Source of the DNA: Rhynchonema sp. JSB1_4
Taxonomy: Eukaryota > Nematoda > Chromadorea > Monhysterida > Xyalidae
Length of the DNA stretch: 64,000 nt
Direction: 5' to 3'
Assembly: GCA_030248065.1 (NCBI GenBank)
Contig: JASAMV010002991.1
Location: 1 to 64,000 of the forward strand
Below, piece after piece: positions 1 to 12,323 of the stretch. Positions within the stretch are counted from its first letter, which is position 1; the number at the start of each line of letters is the position of its first letter. A program made the position numbers and the translations under genes. The notes beneath the pieces are model-generated. The model saw nothing but the letters and a program-made list of their open reading frames with translations, was not told where the DNA came from and did not search any database.

Positions 1-3000
1 TGGCCAGCAAGTCCGCCTTGCAAGAAAGGTGTTATTTAGAACGAGCCACAGAGGCCAGGCTACGCCAACAATTATCAACGTTTTAGCCTGCGCCAAGCCG
101 CCGACAACCGGCACCAATGTTCAAACAGCAATAACCTACACCAACAGCGTGCCAAATGACAACAATTATGTCTTGCCATCCACTGGTACTGCAACGCTTA
201 CGTGTGAAGCTGGTTACAGCTGGTCGGACGGTACCACTTCTACAAAGCAGTTGATTTGTAGCGCGGACGGAGAATGGCCGGCGAGCCTTGACTGTGTAAA
301 TGGTGCGTTTACTTGTGTTTGTGGATGTTAAGCACAGTCTTTTTATTTGACTGTGTTTTTTTAACGCAAACCATTGTTTGCAGGCTGTGCAAAGCCGCCC
401 TCAGCTGGCACGAACACCAATGCAGCACCGGAAAGCTACACGGGAGAGGTTGCTGGCACCAATTATGTTACTGGCGGAACAGGCACAGCGTTATGGAAAT
501 GTAAACCTGGATTCAATTTTGAAGACGGCTCAGATGGGCAGACAACGAAATCGGTGCTGTGCCAAGCAACAAACATATGGGCAGCCACACCTGATTGTGT
601 TGGTGAGTGGCATTCGATAATTATAATAACACTGTTGGTTGGGCACGCTGTGGGATATGGAAATATTGGGCATTTCTTTTCTGCATTCGTAGTCTCTATG
701 AGTGCGTGACAACAAGTTTAATTTAAAACCTTTAGCCTGTCAGAAGAACGTCTCTCCTGGCACCAACGTACAGACCACGATCACGTATGCAAATGAGGTG
801 GTCAGCGACACAAATTACGTGCAGGCGTCCACCGGCACCGCGACGCTGACCTGTCAGACCGGCTATGTTTGGAGCGATGATGACGCAGCAGCCACAAAGT
901 CAATTACATGCAGCGGTACTGGAACATGGCCAGCAAGTCCAACTTGCAAGAAAGGTAAGGAACTGTCCGAATGTCACGTTTGATCAATCTGGGTTAGAAA
1001 GAAATTTATTCAATGCTTTAAGCTTGCGCCAAGCCGCCGACAACCGGTACGAATGTTCAAGCAACAATCACGTACACAAACGAGGTGCCTACCGACACCA
1101 ACTATGTGAAGCCCACCACGGGCACCGCAACACTTTCTTGCGAGAACGGCTTCATATGGTCAGACGGTACCACGAGTACAAAGGAGTTGACCTGTAGTGC
1201 GGCAGGAGTATGGTCGACCAGCCTAGACTGTGTAAAAGGTGCGGTCAGCTTTGTTCACATGTACATTTGCTCTGTTGTGCGCTCCTTGAATTGTTATTTC
1301 AATAATTGATTGTAGGTTGCGCGAAGCCACCAACCGCTGGCACGAACACAAATGCGGCACCAGAAAGCTACACGAGCGAGATTCCGACCACAAACCTGGT
1401 AATCGCAGGCACAGGCACAGCGTTGTGGAAGTGCAAACCGGGATACAATTGGGAGGACGGTACAGATGGCCAGACGGATAAATCGGTGCTGTGCACTGCA
1501 GCAACAACCTGGGCAACCACTCCTAATTGCGTTGGTGAGTAGTATTGCTTGTGGCTGAGGTCGAACACGCCCTGAATGTGATAATGAACCCTCACCGCTA
1601 ACGGCTAATGCTGGTTCCAGGCTTGTTATTTTTGAATTCGCTGACATCACGTTTGTGCTCGTCATTTCAGCCTGTCAAAAGAACGTTTCTCCCGGCACCA
1701 ACGTTCAGACCACGATCACGTATGCCAACGAGGTTCCCAGTGACACGAGCTACGTGCAGGCGTCCACCGGCACCGCGACGCTGACCTGTCAGACCGGCTA
1801 CGTTTGGACCGATGATGACGCGGCTGCCACAAAGACAATTACATGCAGCGGCACTGGAACGTGGCCAGCAAGCCCGACTTGCAAAAAAGGTACACACACA
1901 CGTTTGTTAGTGCTATCCTCTTTTGGTTTTGGTTAGAACTTTTGTCCGCCGAAAGGACAGCATTAGTTTAGGTCTGACAAATCTGTGGCATCATCAAACT
2001 GTGGCAGATTTAAATAAACCACGATGGTTATGAAAGTTACATTCGTAGCGTGCGCTAAGCCACCGACAACCGGTGCAAATGTTCAAACAACCATCACCTA
2101 CACCAACGAGGTGTCAACCGACACCAATTATGTGCTACCCGGCTCCGGTGCGGCAACGCTCACGTGCGAGACCAACTTCAAATGGTCGGACGGTGCTACG
2201 GGCACGAAGGAGTTGACCTGTAGTGCGGCAGGAGTATGGTCGACAAGCCTCAATTGCGTTGGTGAGTGATGTCGCACGCTGTTGTCTTTCATTACATTTG
2301 TTTCGTTTCCATCGATCATCTGGGCTAATATATCCTACATTTATTCACTGTCACTGATAATTAACGGCTCCGTTTAAGCCTGCCAAAAACCGCCGACGCT
2401 GGGTACGAACGTGAATCCGACGATCGTGTCGTATGGCAATGAGATTGATGCAACCTACGTTGTTGCTGGCACCGGAACAGCGACTATCCAGTGCAATGCG
2501 TGCACACCTGGCTACATTTGGCAAAACACTGGCCTGAGCGGCAATACAATTCTCACATGCAGCACTGCAGGCGTCTGGTCCACAAGTCCTAACTGTATTG
2601 CAAGTACGCGATTATAATTTGTGGTCGAGTGCCGGTAAAGTTTGTATGATTGATTGCTTTTTAGCCACAGGTGGGCATGGTAATACTATAATAATGTAGA
2701 TGGATTTTGTACACTTCTGATCACAGCGTGTTCGGCAATCTCGCAGTCTGGCAAGAATCCCCAGCCAACGTTGACCTACAACCCAACTGCGCCCAACATC
2801 TACGGCAATTACAACGAGGGTACGGTGGCCGTGATTGCATGTCCGGTCGGTTGGCTGGCTGTCGATCCTAAAGCCACGCCAAACGATCAGGGCGAATGCC
2901 CGACGCCCTCACAGACGGTGACGGCCACTTGCGATCCTCAGTGTGCCTGGAGTGCAGACTTGAGCTCGTACACCTGTGTCGATCCATCTGACAAAAGTGG

Positions 3001-4174
3001 GTGATTTGAGAAAGATATGAACTTTGAACTGAAGCGCATAAAGCTGGATTTGTTCCTTCATGTGAAAATTATTTCACGCCGAAAATATATCGTACTTTGT
3101 CAATAAACAGGATGCCCGGATGCGGGGGGCTTGGGTGTTCCACCGAAAACCGTGCGGACTTACAACCTGTTCGATTGCACACTGACTTCAGCATGGCAGG
3201 TTGAATCTTGATCAGTAACCACTGTTTCTCAAAAAAATTCCATTTGTGGGTCTAATGAAACAAAACAAACGTCAAGCGGCTAAGTCCCCAATTTTCCATC
3301 ACATAGGTATAGCTTGTACCAACCCAAAATTTTGTGTCTGGCGAGGTCAAAAGATGGCATACGGAGCTCTTTGACACAACCTAAAGAAAAATCTACATAT
3401 GCTCTCCATATGCCTATCAAAACAACATACAGTATGTACGTAGAGACTTCACAACTCGCACAGGCTCAAACGGGCAAATTGACGATATCGTGCGACGGAG
3501 GGGCCGATTACTATCGATTGGGACTGGAGACGTTGCTGAACTCCGGCAACACAGTCGGTTCCAAGTTCACTACCGACGTACAGTGCGCGTTCGGCAAATG
3601 GGAATGGGAGCCAGCTGCAGAACTCGACTGGGTTTGCCTGCCTGTCTGTGAGTGTTTCTTATGAGCTTTAACTTCTTTTCAACATATTCTCTCATTCGCT
3701 GATGTAATTGGTCGTTCACTACGTGCATCGGTTGCAAAGTTGAGACATGTTTCGGGGATGAGTTTGGCCCAGCCTACCCCACGCATGAAGTGACGCCGGC
3801 GACGCATCTGATTTGACTCCTCTGAACCAACCTTAGTAAAATTGAGACCGATCTTTCCAGCATGTCCCCAACTATCGGCCTCGAATCTGAATGCCAACGT
3901 CCAATGTGACAATTGTGGCACGTTCACCACTTCGACATCGGTCGTCGACGGCAACAAACTGTACGTGCCGCTTGGTTCAATTGCGACTCTCTCATGTTCG
4001 AATGGCGGGACGATAACCGTAAGTTCATGAAATCACTTAATCATAAAACTATTTTCTGTAACGCAGAGCATTCCATTCTAACAGGGTGGATCTGCTACGT
4101 TGACCTGTCCTGCTACTCCAAGCACAGCGCCTGGCGAGTGGGTACCGGATCCTTCGGCGATAACGTGCGTGTGA
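1..4174 (+). CDS. Secreted multi-sushi (CCP) domain protein, 3' part; 5' end outside window
   Basis: Exons read from phase and splice sites: 1-28, 87-302, 384-602, 736-954, 1023-1238, 1316-1534, 1671-1889, 2049-2261, 2379-2603, 2727-2996, 3111-3199, 3464-3647, 3861-4018, 4085-4174 (TGA stop 4172-4174). Exons 87-2996 are each one module of 70-90 residues flanked by phase-1 introns, the usual sushi exon class. Each module has four cysteines in the sushi pattern: an opening C-A-K-P-P or C-Q-K-N, then TLTC-x-x-G-Y/F, then a third Cys, a Trp and a closing Cys. The last two modules are split by extra introns, and the protein ends just after the final sushi cysteine (AITCV). I see no transmembrane segment or GPI tail, so an extracellular soluble protein is inferred. 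Sushi repeats mediate protein-protein adhesion; the ligand cannot be read. The acceptor at 3464 was chosen on phase and is the least certain junction. Confidence 0.85.
87..2261 (+). repeat. Higher-order tandem repeat of three sushi exons (A-B-C-A-B-C-A)
   Basis: Type A exons (CAKPPTTGTNVQT) start at 87, 1023 and 2049. Type B exons (CAKPPSAGTNTNA) start at 384 and 1316. Type C exons (CQKNVSPGTNVQT) start at 736 and 1671, and the fragment at 1-28 is a further type C exon end. The unit is about 935 bases. Exon copies of the same type are far more alike than neighbouring exons, whereas the introns between them look diverged. This implies duplication of a three-exon block, followed by conservation or gene conversion of the exons. 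Confidence 0.85.
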
Positions 4175-4649
4175 ATACATATGTTTCTTTGCATATGTCT
4201 TTTTTATTTCTTTACATGTGTCTTTTTCTGTTCTTACAATCATGCTATTGTGGTCTTATATTATTTGTTATGCACATTGCATATTGTCAATTACTACATG
4301 GGTGCTGATAACTATAATACTCATGTGCACCTACTTGGTCTTGTTTTATTTAAAGCTGTCTTTACAACCCCAACAACACAACACAAAAATTTTGAATGAA
4401 AAAGGCATGCAGATGCACAACATGTTCGGGCAAAACGCTTCTAAAGTCTAAGGTGATGGACGCGCTTTTCCATTATGAACACCGCAAACGAGAAAGAACA
4501 CTCAGCACAAAAAAAGCAATCAAAACCGTTTTTGCTCTCCAACACAATATCATCTGGGCAAAGACCGAAAATCTTGCGTCCGTTTTTCGGATGCACGTTT
4601 TACAGTTATAGAAATATGACATGTTGAGAATTTTATCATTCAATCACAT

Positions 4650-7344
4650 TCAATACATATCAAAGTACCTGTACGCGCCGTCAGCCGTGGTTGTGGCGTC
4701 ACTGTAGTGCACCGTGTGCAGCTTGCATGTGCTCGTCGCCGCTGCGTAACTGATCGCCGCACACCAAACTGCGTTCGTGGCGCACAATCGCGCTGCAGCA
4801 CAGGGGAAGTTTCACACACATTTTGTTGAAATGATTGTTGCTAATGAGCCTGTGAGTAATCAAAAGGCTCCAAGTTATCGCCTGCTTCATATGAGCAAAG
4901 GTGCGAAAAGAGTAGTAATTTGGAGTAGGGGCCGGGAAGGGCTAAAACACCATAGGACGGGAAATGGCCGACGAACGGCCAGCAACCTTCAGAGGTGTCA
5001 TCGTTCCATATGGTCTATCCACACAACAAACCAGTCTCACCACAATACACGGTGTCCGGTGTGTTCGACTGTACGTGCCCGGTGTATGCGCCAATGCCAG
5101 TGCGTCCAGTGGACTGCTCGATCATCGCCTTGGTCACACCCTGGTTCACGTCCAAGTTGACGTTGGGAGGTGTGCCAGTTGTGGTGGTGGTGCCTGCAAT
5201 AATCCCTCCGTGTAGGTCACGTCAGGTTAGAGTAGGGCGAGCTATCGTTGATTTGGTTCGTGTGACATTTTTAGTCCGATGTGGCTCGGGACAACACGTG
5301 CGACCTACAGTTGTTTACCTGTTGTAGTGGTCGTTGCAGGCGTTGTGGTTGTTCCTAAAAAACAGTTTAAATGCATTGAAGCCGTGATTCCTGTGCATGT
5401 CGTGCCCCACAATGTTACCATGTGGCTACGACAGCATCCCCGTCGCTGCCATGCAGATGATGTTGTGCAGTTGCGGTAAGTATCCATATTATACCACAAC
5501 ATAGAACAATGTACAAAACAGTTTGTGCCTGTGACTAACCGGCAATTGTCGTTGTGGCTGGTGCGGTGGTCGTTGTTGTTATTGACGTCGTTGTTGGAAC
5601 TGAAGCTACTATCACAAACGGAATGACATGTCGTGCGACGGAGATGTTTTCGTATTTATGACGACTAACCGGTTGTTGTTGGGTCAGCGGTCGTTGTAGT
5701 GGTTGTGGTCGGAGGAGGCGTCGTCCCTCAAGAAGGTTTCTGTGCTACGACCCTTCCATCGAAGACTGAACTTTGATCATTATATTGGTCGCTCAATGAC
5801 TCTATGAAAATCCAGTCAAAATTTTCCTGAATAGGCTGCAGTAGATCACAAACGTCACATTTGTATTTTGCCCGCACCACTACTGCCCGTATGATGGTCA
5901 GATTCTTTGAACACAGCAAGCGTGATACCGGCAGAAATGTTTTGGACAAAACAAAAATAGAGCGCTGGTTATCTGCAGGGAAACGCACTTTACCATTCAG
6001 GGAAAATTTTTGAACAGATTCTCATTTTAGTCACAGTGTGCAGCAACCGGCACCAATACCAACCGTATTCACAAATGTACTCGTTGGCGGTGCTGCATTT
6101 CTCCACCCAGAATCCGTCACCATTATAAATCGATGCGCAATCGCTGAACGGCGGGCCGAAATTCCACGGTTCGCCCGGTTTCCACGGTTCGCCGCCCGTG
6201 AACGGAATTTGTGGACGAGTAACACCGTCGAACCAGAACCAGCCTGCACACGTCCGGTTTGTGCTGCGCTACAGCATGACCCCCATAAAACACTAACCTC
6301 CGGCTGGTTCGACAGTTGTATCGTACTGTCGGGCGGCAATCCATCGAACCGCGGGTGGTGGAGGAGGAGGCGGGGGTGCTTGCTAAACATATGTGTGCAC
6401 AGGTACTGGTACGTACAGTATGTTGTCGAGCTCACTGGAGGCGGGTGATCCATAAAATCTTACAACACTTTTGTTTGGCCCTTATTATGCAATGCCGATT
6501 GATGCCTTGGTTCAGGTGTAGATCGATAGACAATCACCTGAAGTTTTTCTCGTGCCTTTGGTTTTGATTGAGGGGGCATAATTCAAGCTCAGTGATAAGG
6601 TGTAGGCGAGCGTCAACGAAAACTTTAGTCGATTGTCTACCGGTTGAAAACGTCAAAACCACGTCTGCTCGTGTAGGCATTGCAGAATAAAAGCCAAACA
6701 AAAATGTTTCGAGATTTTATGGGTCACCCTGTGTTTTGGTCACGACCTCACACGACCCCGACCGCACGGGATGAAAAGGGAGTCATTTGGTCTCTGAGCT
6801 TACTCATGAGCTTGCAATCAAATGTGGCCAAGTGCGTGTCATTTGGCACATACTGTATGTACCTGTGTTTTACACGACGTAAAAGAAAGAAAGAAAGAAA
6901 GAAAGAAACAAAAAAAGAAAGAAGAAAGCTGAAGGTTGTTCGATCCTACCACAAACCGGAAATGCAGCGAAGATGATTGGAAACAAACTGGCATTTTGCA
7001 AATTCAGCAGTTCCCCAGCACCGAGTGACAGCACGGGTGTACGACAGGCGGCTATGGCGGCATCGTGCGTCACTTTGGCTGTTTGCAACAAATAGCACGC
7101 CCCGTTCTCCATTAAGTAGCCGTCAGACGGTGCTGCTGCGCAATCGCTGGCGAAATCTGAAGGTCGCATTGTTTGTTCATGATTATTGTCTGATGATGAC
7201 CTGGGGGACCAGATGGGCTTAAGGGTTAGGTTTCAAGCGTGTGCCAAGACAGCCGCCCTTGCTTTGCTCACCTGTGCTGACAAAGTGTTCTGACGTGAAC
7301 AACGCAACGGTGACAATCAGGATTCGTACGTTACTCGAACACAT
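4650..7344 (-). CDS. Secreted C-type lectin with Thr-rich linker and C-terminal PAN/apple-like module
   Basis: Exons (minus): 7344-7272, 7156-6957, 6382-6298, 6243-6064, 5726-5670, 5599-5540, 5354-5319, 5193-5041, 4792-4650; about 328 residues, with every junction in phase. Residues 1-24 (MCSSNVRILIVTVALFTSEH) are a signal peptide. A CTLD follows: GYLMENGACYLL, then VRWIAARQYD, WFWFDG, and the closing C-ASIYNGDGFWVEKC and YICEY. A proline run (eight P) is inserted inside the fold, at the exon 6382-6298 start. The calcium-site motif reads EPW rather than EPN/QPD, so sugar binding is doubtful. Four short exons then encode Thr/Pro stretches (mucin-like, O-glycosylation inferred). The last exon (WCAAISYAAATSTCKLH, ending YRYFDMY) looks like a PAN/apple module. 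All true exons lie in frames masked by longer shadow ORFs. The 3' end assumes read-through to the TGA at 4650. Confidence 0.82.
5740..5990 (-). repeat. Intronic segment related to the 17440-17710 region
   Basis: This part of the lectin intron between the CTLD and linker exons resembles 17440-17710 in the same orientation. The clearest stretches are TATTGGTCG-x-x-CAATGACT followed by TTTTCCTGAAT, and AAATGTTTTG-x-x-x-x-AA with AAATAG further on. Both copies read open for 60-85 codons on the minus strand (starts at 5988 and 17729) but share little protein sequence. It may be a diverged repeat or the relic of a duplicated intron/exon block. Similarity was judged by eye. Confidence 0.4.
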
Positions 7345-7988
7345 TTTTTTCACTGCGTTTTGTCTTCGCTGATGCAAAAGTAAGGAGGATGAACAGGATG
7401 CGAGTAGTTCACGATACCGTTTCAAAACGTTGTCAGTCTTTTTATCAGTCTGTTTTTTCAGCTTGGACAAATCGTTTGATTTCCGCCTTCGCATGTGATC
7501 TACACAATCTGCATAATCAGGCAATGTGCCAATTGTTTGGGTTGCAGCGTGGGTCCGACATCTGAAATGGATGAGTACAATCCAAAAACAATGGGCCACA
7601 CATTAATGTGGTCTGATCTGCTTTTCACCCGATTATGCGCGTGGCAACGGGCGGATACTGCGACTGCAAGTGGCATGACCGGGACGTTACAGGTTGGCTG
7701 GGTTGTGCTCACAGCATGATTAGTTTATGTCCTGTCATTGGGGCAGTTGCTGCACCAAGTAGAACGTGACATACTCCCTCAGTGCTCGCTCATTGCTCCA
7801 CTGCAAGCTTTCCCCAGGCTTCGCATGTAACCGCGCGAAACATGGCCATTATAGGTACACCTGCGGTTCGCAACCGAAACGAGTGCGGTAGCACGATCCC
7901 ATTCCAAATGTACAGTAATGTTGCACGACCGACCATAGCCTTACGGTGGCGAGCTTGGGCTACATACACGTTGTAACGCCATGTAAAC

Positions 7989-8145
7989 AATGAGCCCAAT
8001 TTCGGAGGTTGCAGAGATTCAGTGAAACATTCATATACATACGTGGCTGCTGATTTGGGAAATGTTACACTTTGCAGAATGCAAAACGGTGCATGAGAAT
8101 TTTCTCTTTCTTTTCCTTTTGCAAAGTACAAAACCTACGAGATCT
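7989..8145. mobile_element. Degenerate MITE, family of 11037 and 19748
   Basis: It shares the order CCC(G/A)ATTTCGGAGGT, AGTGAAACATTC, GGCTGCTGATTTGGGAAATG and TTTTCTCTTTC with the two better copies downstream. The right terminal inverted repeat is decayed. It lies in the intergenic gap between the lectin gene and the unrecognised minus-strand gene (7345-8679), in which I see no convincing gene. Confidence 0.7.
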
Positions 8146-8679
8146 CGTGAGTGTCATTACCTATAGTTATGCAGTTGACCATAATACAGCTCGTGTCATC
8201 AAATGACACTCATACGCTACGTGGCAATCCATCCTTGACGACAATCCATCAAGCCAGGCTTTTGCTTGCGAATCAATACAACAGGCTAGACTTGTATGCC
8301 TCACCTACAGTATACCATTGTTTTTTTTCCAACTGGGCAGTCGCAGTAAGCATAACCAATAACAATCAAGAACCATGTTGGATGATAGAAATCCTGTGTT
8401 ACAGAGTCGTGCTTGTTTAGCCATAGTGTCATTTGTTTTGGGCTAATGCTCAGCAGTTGCAAGTTCACACACTGCTGAAACTTCAATATTATAAAATTTG
8501 AGAGTTTAGATCAGGCAAAAAATGATAAGGGTAATAATGTACTGTGTACATAGAGCCAATGAGCAAGCACTGAATACAAAGCTCAAAACAAGGGCAAAGA
8601 TGCGCAGAATGGCTTGAAAAAATAACACAATCATCAAAGATCCATCGGATACATGCATATCACATCGCATTTTGTTCAC

Positions 8680-10731
8680 CTAATCTGCAGCTTGTTTCGT
8701 CGATTGTTCATCAGGGACATCCACACCTCTCTCCTGCTCATTCTGCCCAACATGATTGTTTTCATTGACGCGCACCGCCTTTGTGCCTTCCAACTGTGCT
8801 CTGACATCCGAAATCGACTCTTTGCGCGCATTGTCACCAGACATGGGCACCTCAATCACGGCACTGTAGAATTTGGCATCGTGCAGACCGGTCGGTGTTG
8901 AACCATGACTGTTGCGTCGGTCACTGCTCGAACTGCAAGCAAACCGGCTTGTTTGCGTTTGGAATGGACAGAACGGGAATGTCTTTGAATTCTTGATATC
9001 GATGGCTTGAAATAAGTTGCGTGCAAGTCGCAAAACCAAAGATTATGTGTCTGCCTGAGACAGCTCATGCTACATGGGTAGACTACCATCATACGCTTTA
9101 TTGATTTGGGCTGACTTCCCTTGCACATTACCTTGAGCTGGTCGAGCTGCTGGACACTGCCCTCGTGCGTCGCAACACCACAGCTGGTGGTTGGGCCTTC
9201 TTTGTGTCATTCAATTGATTGGTGCTGTTGTTCAAGCCTTCGTCAATCTGAAACTGACAATAAGGGTGAATCAAGGCCCTAGACTAACGTCATGCACCGT
9301 CAATGGTCGATTCCACTAATTGACATCAATGAACCACCAGGGCTGAACAACTGTCCGCTCACCGACAGAACTTTTGCGGATGCGCCCAGCAGACTGTTCT
9401 GTTTCGGACTTGGATTCGTTTCGTCAATCAATGGTGTGACGTAGAGCCAATATTTCTCCCAGTCATTCTTTGGCAGCACACGGGACACGGTCGGGTGCCA
9501 GGCGTGCTCGATGTAGCGATACGCTCGTTGACTCGTCGGCTCGTTGGGCGTGTCCTGTAATAAATAGGAGGGGTGAAACATCAACAGGCCTACGGCAATG
9601 TATTCCCTTCCATTTACGCTAGTCCAGCGCCAAACTGGAAAGTTTAGCGTCTCGAAACTGCTTTCGCAACAGTGAACCTCAACATGGAACTTTCTTCATT
9701 ACGTATCCCGACTGAGAGCTTCCACGCCAAATTTACGATCAACATCTCATTATCGACACCACTCTACACAATCATCAGTGCTTGTTTTGTGACCGAAATT
9801 GCCAGAGTCAATGTCATGTCTTTGGTGCTACAAAATCTTTTGTTTAGCGATACCTGTGGCGGCAGTACACAACCATCGAGTGGCCTCGCCAGGGCACACA
9901 TCAACTCATACAATGCGCCATCTGAAGGCAAACACAACCACAAAGTGTGTAGCCACGGTTTACGATCATCAGATTTGGCACACTCAATTGGGATCGTCAC
10001 CACTGCGTCCATGTGACATTGCGCTGGTAGGGGGATGGATTTGCCTGAATCAGGGGGATGTTTCCGGCACGGTTACGTAACGTACTGTACAGTACGGGTT
10101 TAACTGATATTGTGCTAATAATAGGCAATTTTGCGCGTAGTCATGCGCTTTTGTATTTATTTTATAATTACATAGTTTGGGATGAAATTCTAGTGACAAA
10201 GTTCTTTTTTCTCTTCTGCGTTCTTGAAAGTGTGGCATCCACTTCGATTGAAAACCGGGGGACATGACTCGCATGCCGCAGTATTGCTTGCGCCCATGTT
10301 GTGCGTGTAAACCAAATCAAAAACCAAAGACAGTAAATTGTCGTCCAAACCGGATGTTTTTGGCGGTTGTTTGGCAGCGCGGCCAAATCTGATCAGACTG
10401 GCGCATTCCGTCAACGTTACGGTCAGGGTCGGTTTCTTGGTGCATTTGGATGATTTGAACACAAACAACTTGGATGACTCGGTGCCACCACCGAGGCTGT
10501 TGTTGCCGTCAGAGCGCACCGCTAGCCACACCAGGGTCCACTTGTTCTGGAACATCAAAGCGTTAGCAAAATGCAAAAAGTTAAGACAGTGTGCGAACGA
10601 ATCACATATATGTTGAACCAATCAAAACGAAAGCGTCAGAAGTTTGTCGTGTCGCTCCAAATTTCCTTTTTTTGAAAAGTTCAACTCACATTGAAGTATC
10701 GAAACGCTTCACCATTGTATCCGACGCTCAT
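8680..10731 (-). CDS. Unrecognised multi-exon protein, about 391 residues
   Basis: Exons (minus): 10731-10690, 10546-10243, 10044-9854, 9763-9703, 9634-9618 (17-base microexon), 9554-9363, 9247-9132, 8932-8680, with phases matching throughout and a TAG stop at 8680. The start MSVGYNGEAFRYFN lies about 55 bases below a TATA box. The N-terminal half contains KWTLVWLAVRSDG and many cysteines (CESCPPVFNRS; CVLPPQ). The middle has YRYIEHAWHPTVSRVLP and NDWEKYWLYV. The last 120 residues are hydrophilic and low in complexity (SSSSTSSS; many D/E/N/Q), consistent with disorder. I see no signal peptide, transmembrane segment or motif of a known family. The donor at 10242, the microexon and its neighbouring intron are the weakest parts. 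The coding signal itself (long in-phase exons, clean GTGAGC/GTAATG donors) is good. Confidence 0.65.
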
Positions 10732-10784
10732 GATGATGCGATGGCTTGCGAAAAGAAAAGTTTTAGGGATAGTGTGGCTGACTT

Positions 10785-10792
10785 CTTATATA
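10785..10792 (-). promoter_or_regulatory. TATA box of the 8680-10731 gene
   Basis: TATATAAG on the minus strand lies 54 bases upstream of the ATG at 10731. This leaves room for a transcription start about 30 bases downstream of the box and a short 5' UTR. Confidence 0.7.
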
Positions 10793-11036
10793 CTGCTTAA
10801 ATAAGTGCTGAGTCAAACTGTTGCGCGGTTTATGCGACTTTACCACGCCTCGAAAACTGTCAACAAACAAAGTGTTGTATCATATTGGCCCAATGCACTC
10901 TGGGCACACAGAACCGCCCAACATTTGAGCAAACAAACAGCATAAACAACAAAAAAAGTTTACTTTGTCACGTTTTATTTCCTAATACAAACGACAAGGT
11001 ATGTACATACGTTTGTATATACGTATATTTTACATT

Positions 11037-11219
11037 ATAGGCCAACACGAGCCCGATTTCGCAGCTGGCAGAATAGTGAAACATTCTGACGTGGCTGCTG
11101 ATTTGGGAAATGTTACACGTTGAAGAATACAAAATGGAGCATGATGATTTTCTCTTTCTATTCGTTTTGAATACGCACCACCTTCGAAATCGGGCTCGTG
11201 TTGCTGTAGCTTGCCTTTA
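11037..11219. mobile_element. MITE with ~28-bp terminal inverted repeats (same family as 19748)
   Basis: The left end GCCAACACGAGCCCGATTTC and right end GAAATCGGGCTCGTGTTG are inverted copies. The interior matches the element at 19748-19922 over most of its length (AAACATTC, GCTGCTGATT, GAAATGT, ACACGTTG, ATGATGATTTTCTCTTTC). No coding capacity. Confidence 0.85.
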
Positions 11220-12312
11220 CATGCGTGGCAGAATTGTTCATCTTTCAGTGTTTGACAATAAGGATTGACAAGAAACTTTTGTCTGGTTCGGTTACTTTTA
11301 TGTGTCATGTCAGCTTGTACAGCAACATGCAAGGATCAACCCCAAAGCAGATGACTGTATCGTTGTCTGTAGGCACTGTCAACGTGTGAAACTAGCGGAC
11401 CCAGGAGGATACCGGGGCCACGGTCCCTGAAGATAACGGTTTCGGAGTGAAGAAGAGCATATGACGCATAAACTTGTAAAATTTTTGCCTTGAACAAGCA
11501 CTCGATAAAAACGACTTTTAAAAAATCAAACAGGCGCTATTTAAAAATAGCGTTTGAAATTTGACCCTCCCCTTTGACCCGAAACCTGAGTCCACCTGAC
11601 GTGTGATTACTACATTATCATGTGCATGTCTGGGCTCGTCATGTTGGTGAAGTGAGTCAGGGACGGCAAAGCCCAAGGGGGTTGTGTATCTGCATGTTGT
11701 CGATGATGAATATCTTTAAAGTTTTGAGATACGAACTACATGTTTCCTGTTGCACTGTTGTAGCTAAACGTCAAAATAATAAGTTTAAATTTACGATTGT
11801 AGTTTACGATCGTTTTACCGCGCACATGTGTTTGACATCTTCAAGTTTTGTTTGATGTTTTGTATAAGAACCAACCCAACTCAATGAAGTTACGGGCGTA
11901 CAACCTAATGGGTCAAAACCAAGTCTAGGTTACATAATGTAGGTATATGTAAGTACCAGCACCGGCACACACAAAGAGCTGGCAGCAGTCCACGTGAACA
12001 CACATGACAGCAGCAGCTGACCTTTTCGTAATTTTCCTGTCATGATGGAGTGCAGTGACGCGAAAAAATGTGAGAATGTCAATCACATTTATATACTTGT
12101 CAAAGTGCCACTTTGTGTGCACAAACACCGCATTATCACAGTCAATCAAACACCCACCAAACCAAGAAACTGAAATGATCCTGCTGTCAATGCGTTACAT
12201 TGTTCCATTCCATATTCGAATGACATTTTCGTGAAATGAATTTTTCTGTGATTACCTTCGAGTCCCTAATACTAGGAAAACTGAAAAACTCATGATCGTG
12301 GTATTTTTCTCA

Positions 12313-12323
12313 GCCCCATAAAA
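12313..12323 (+). promoter_or_regulatory. Candidate trans-splice or 5' UTR acceptor just before the channel start codon
   Basis: The tract GTATTTTTCTCAG ends at 12313, ten bases before ATG 12324. A strong polypyrimidine-AG so close to the start codon is typical of spliced-leader acceptors in nematodes, but a 5' UTR intron would look the same. Confidence 0.4.

Larger units (their letters stand above)
10793..12323. other. Intergenic stretch with one MITE, no gene seen
   Basis: Apart from the MITE at 11037-11219, no run of open frame here has splice sites or family motifs that would support an exon. The interval separates the divergent TATA-driven minus gene from the plus-strand channel gene. 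Confidence 0.6.

Noticed and set aside
6031..6453. Two long overlapping frames (140 and 136 codons) at the lectin CTLD exons
   Set aside because: They are shadow frames; the true CTLD lies in the third frame split by an intron at 6244-6297.
7219..7599. 126-codon minus frame including the lectin start
   Set aside because: Only the part from MCSSN (7344) has a signal peptide and a phase-correct donor; the upstream Lys-rich extension looks like 5' UTR that happens to be open.
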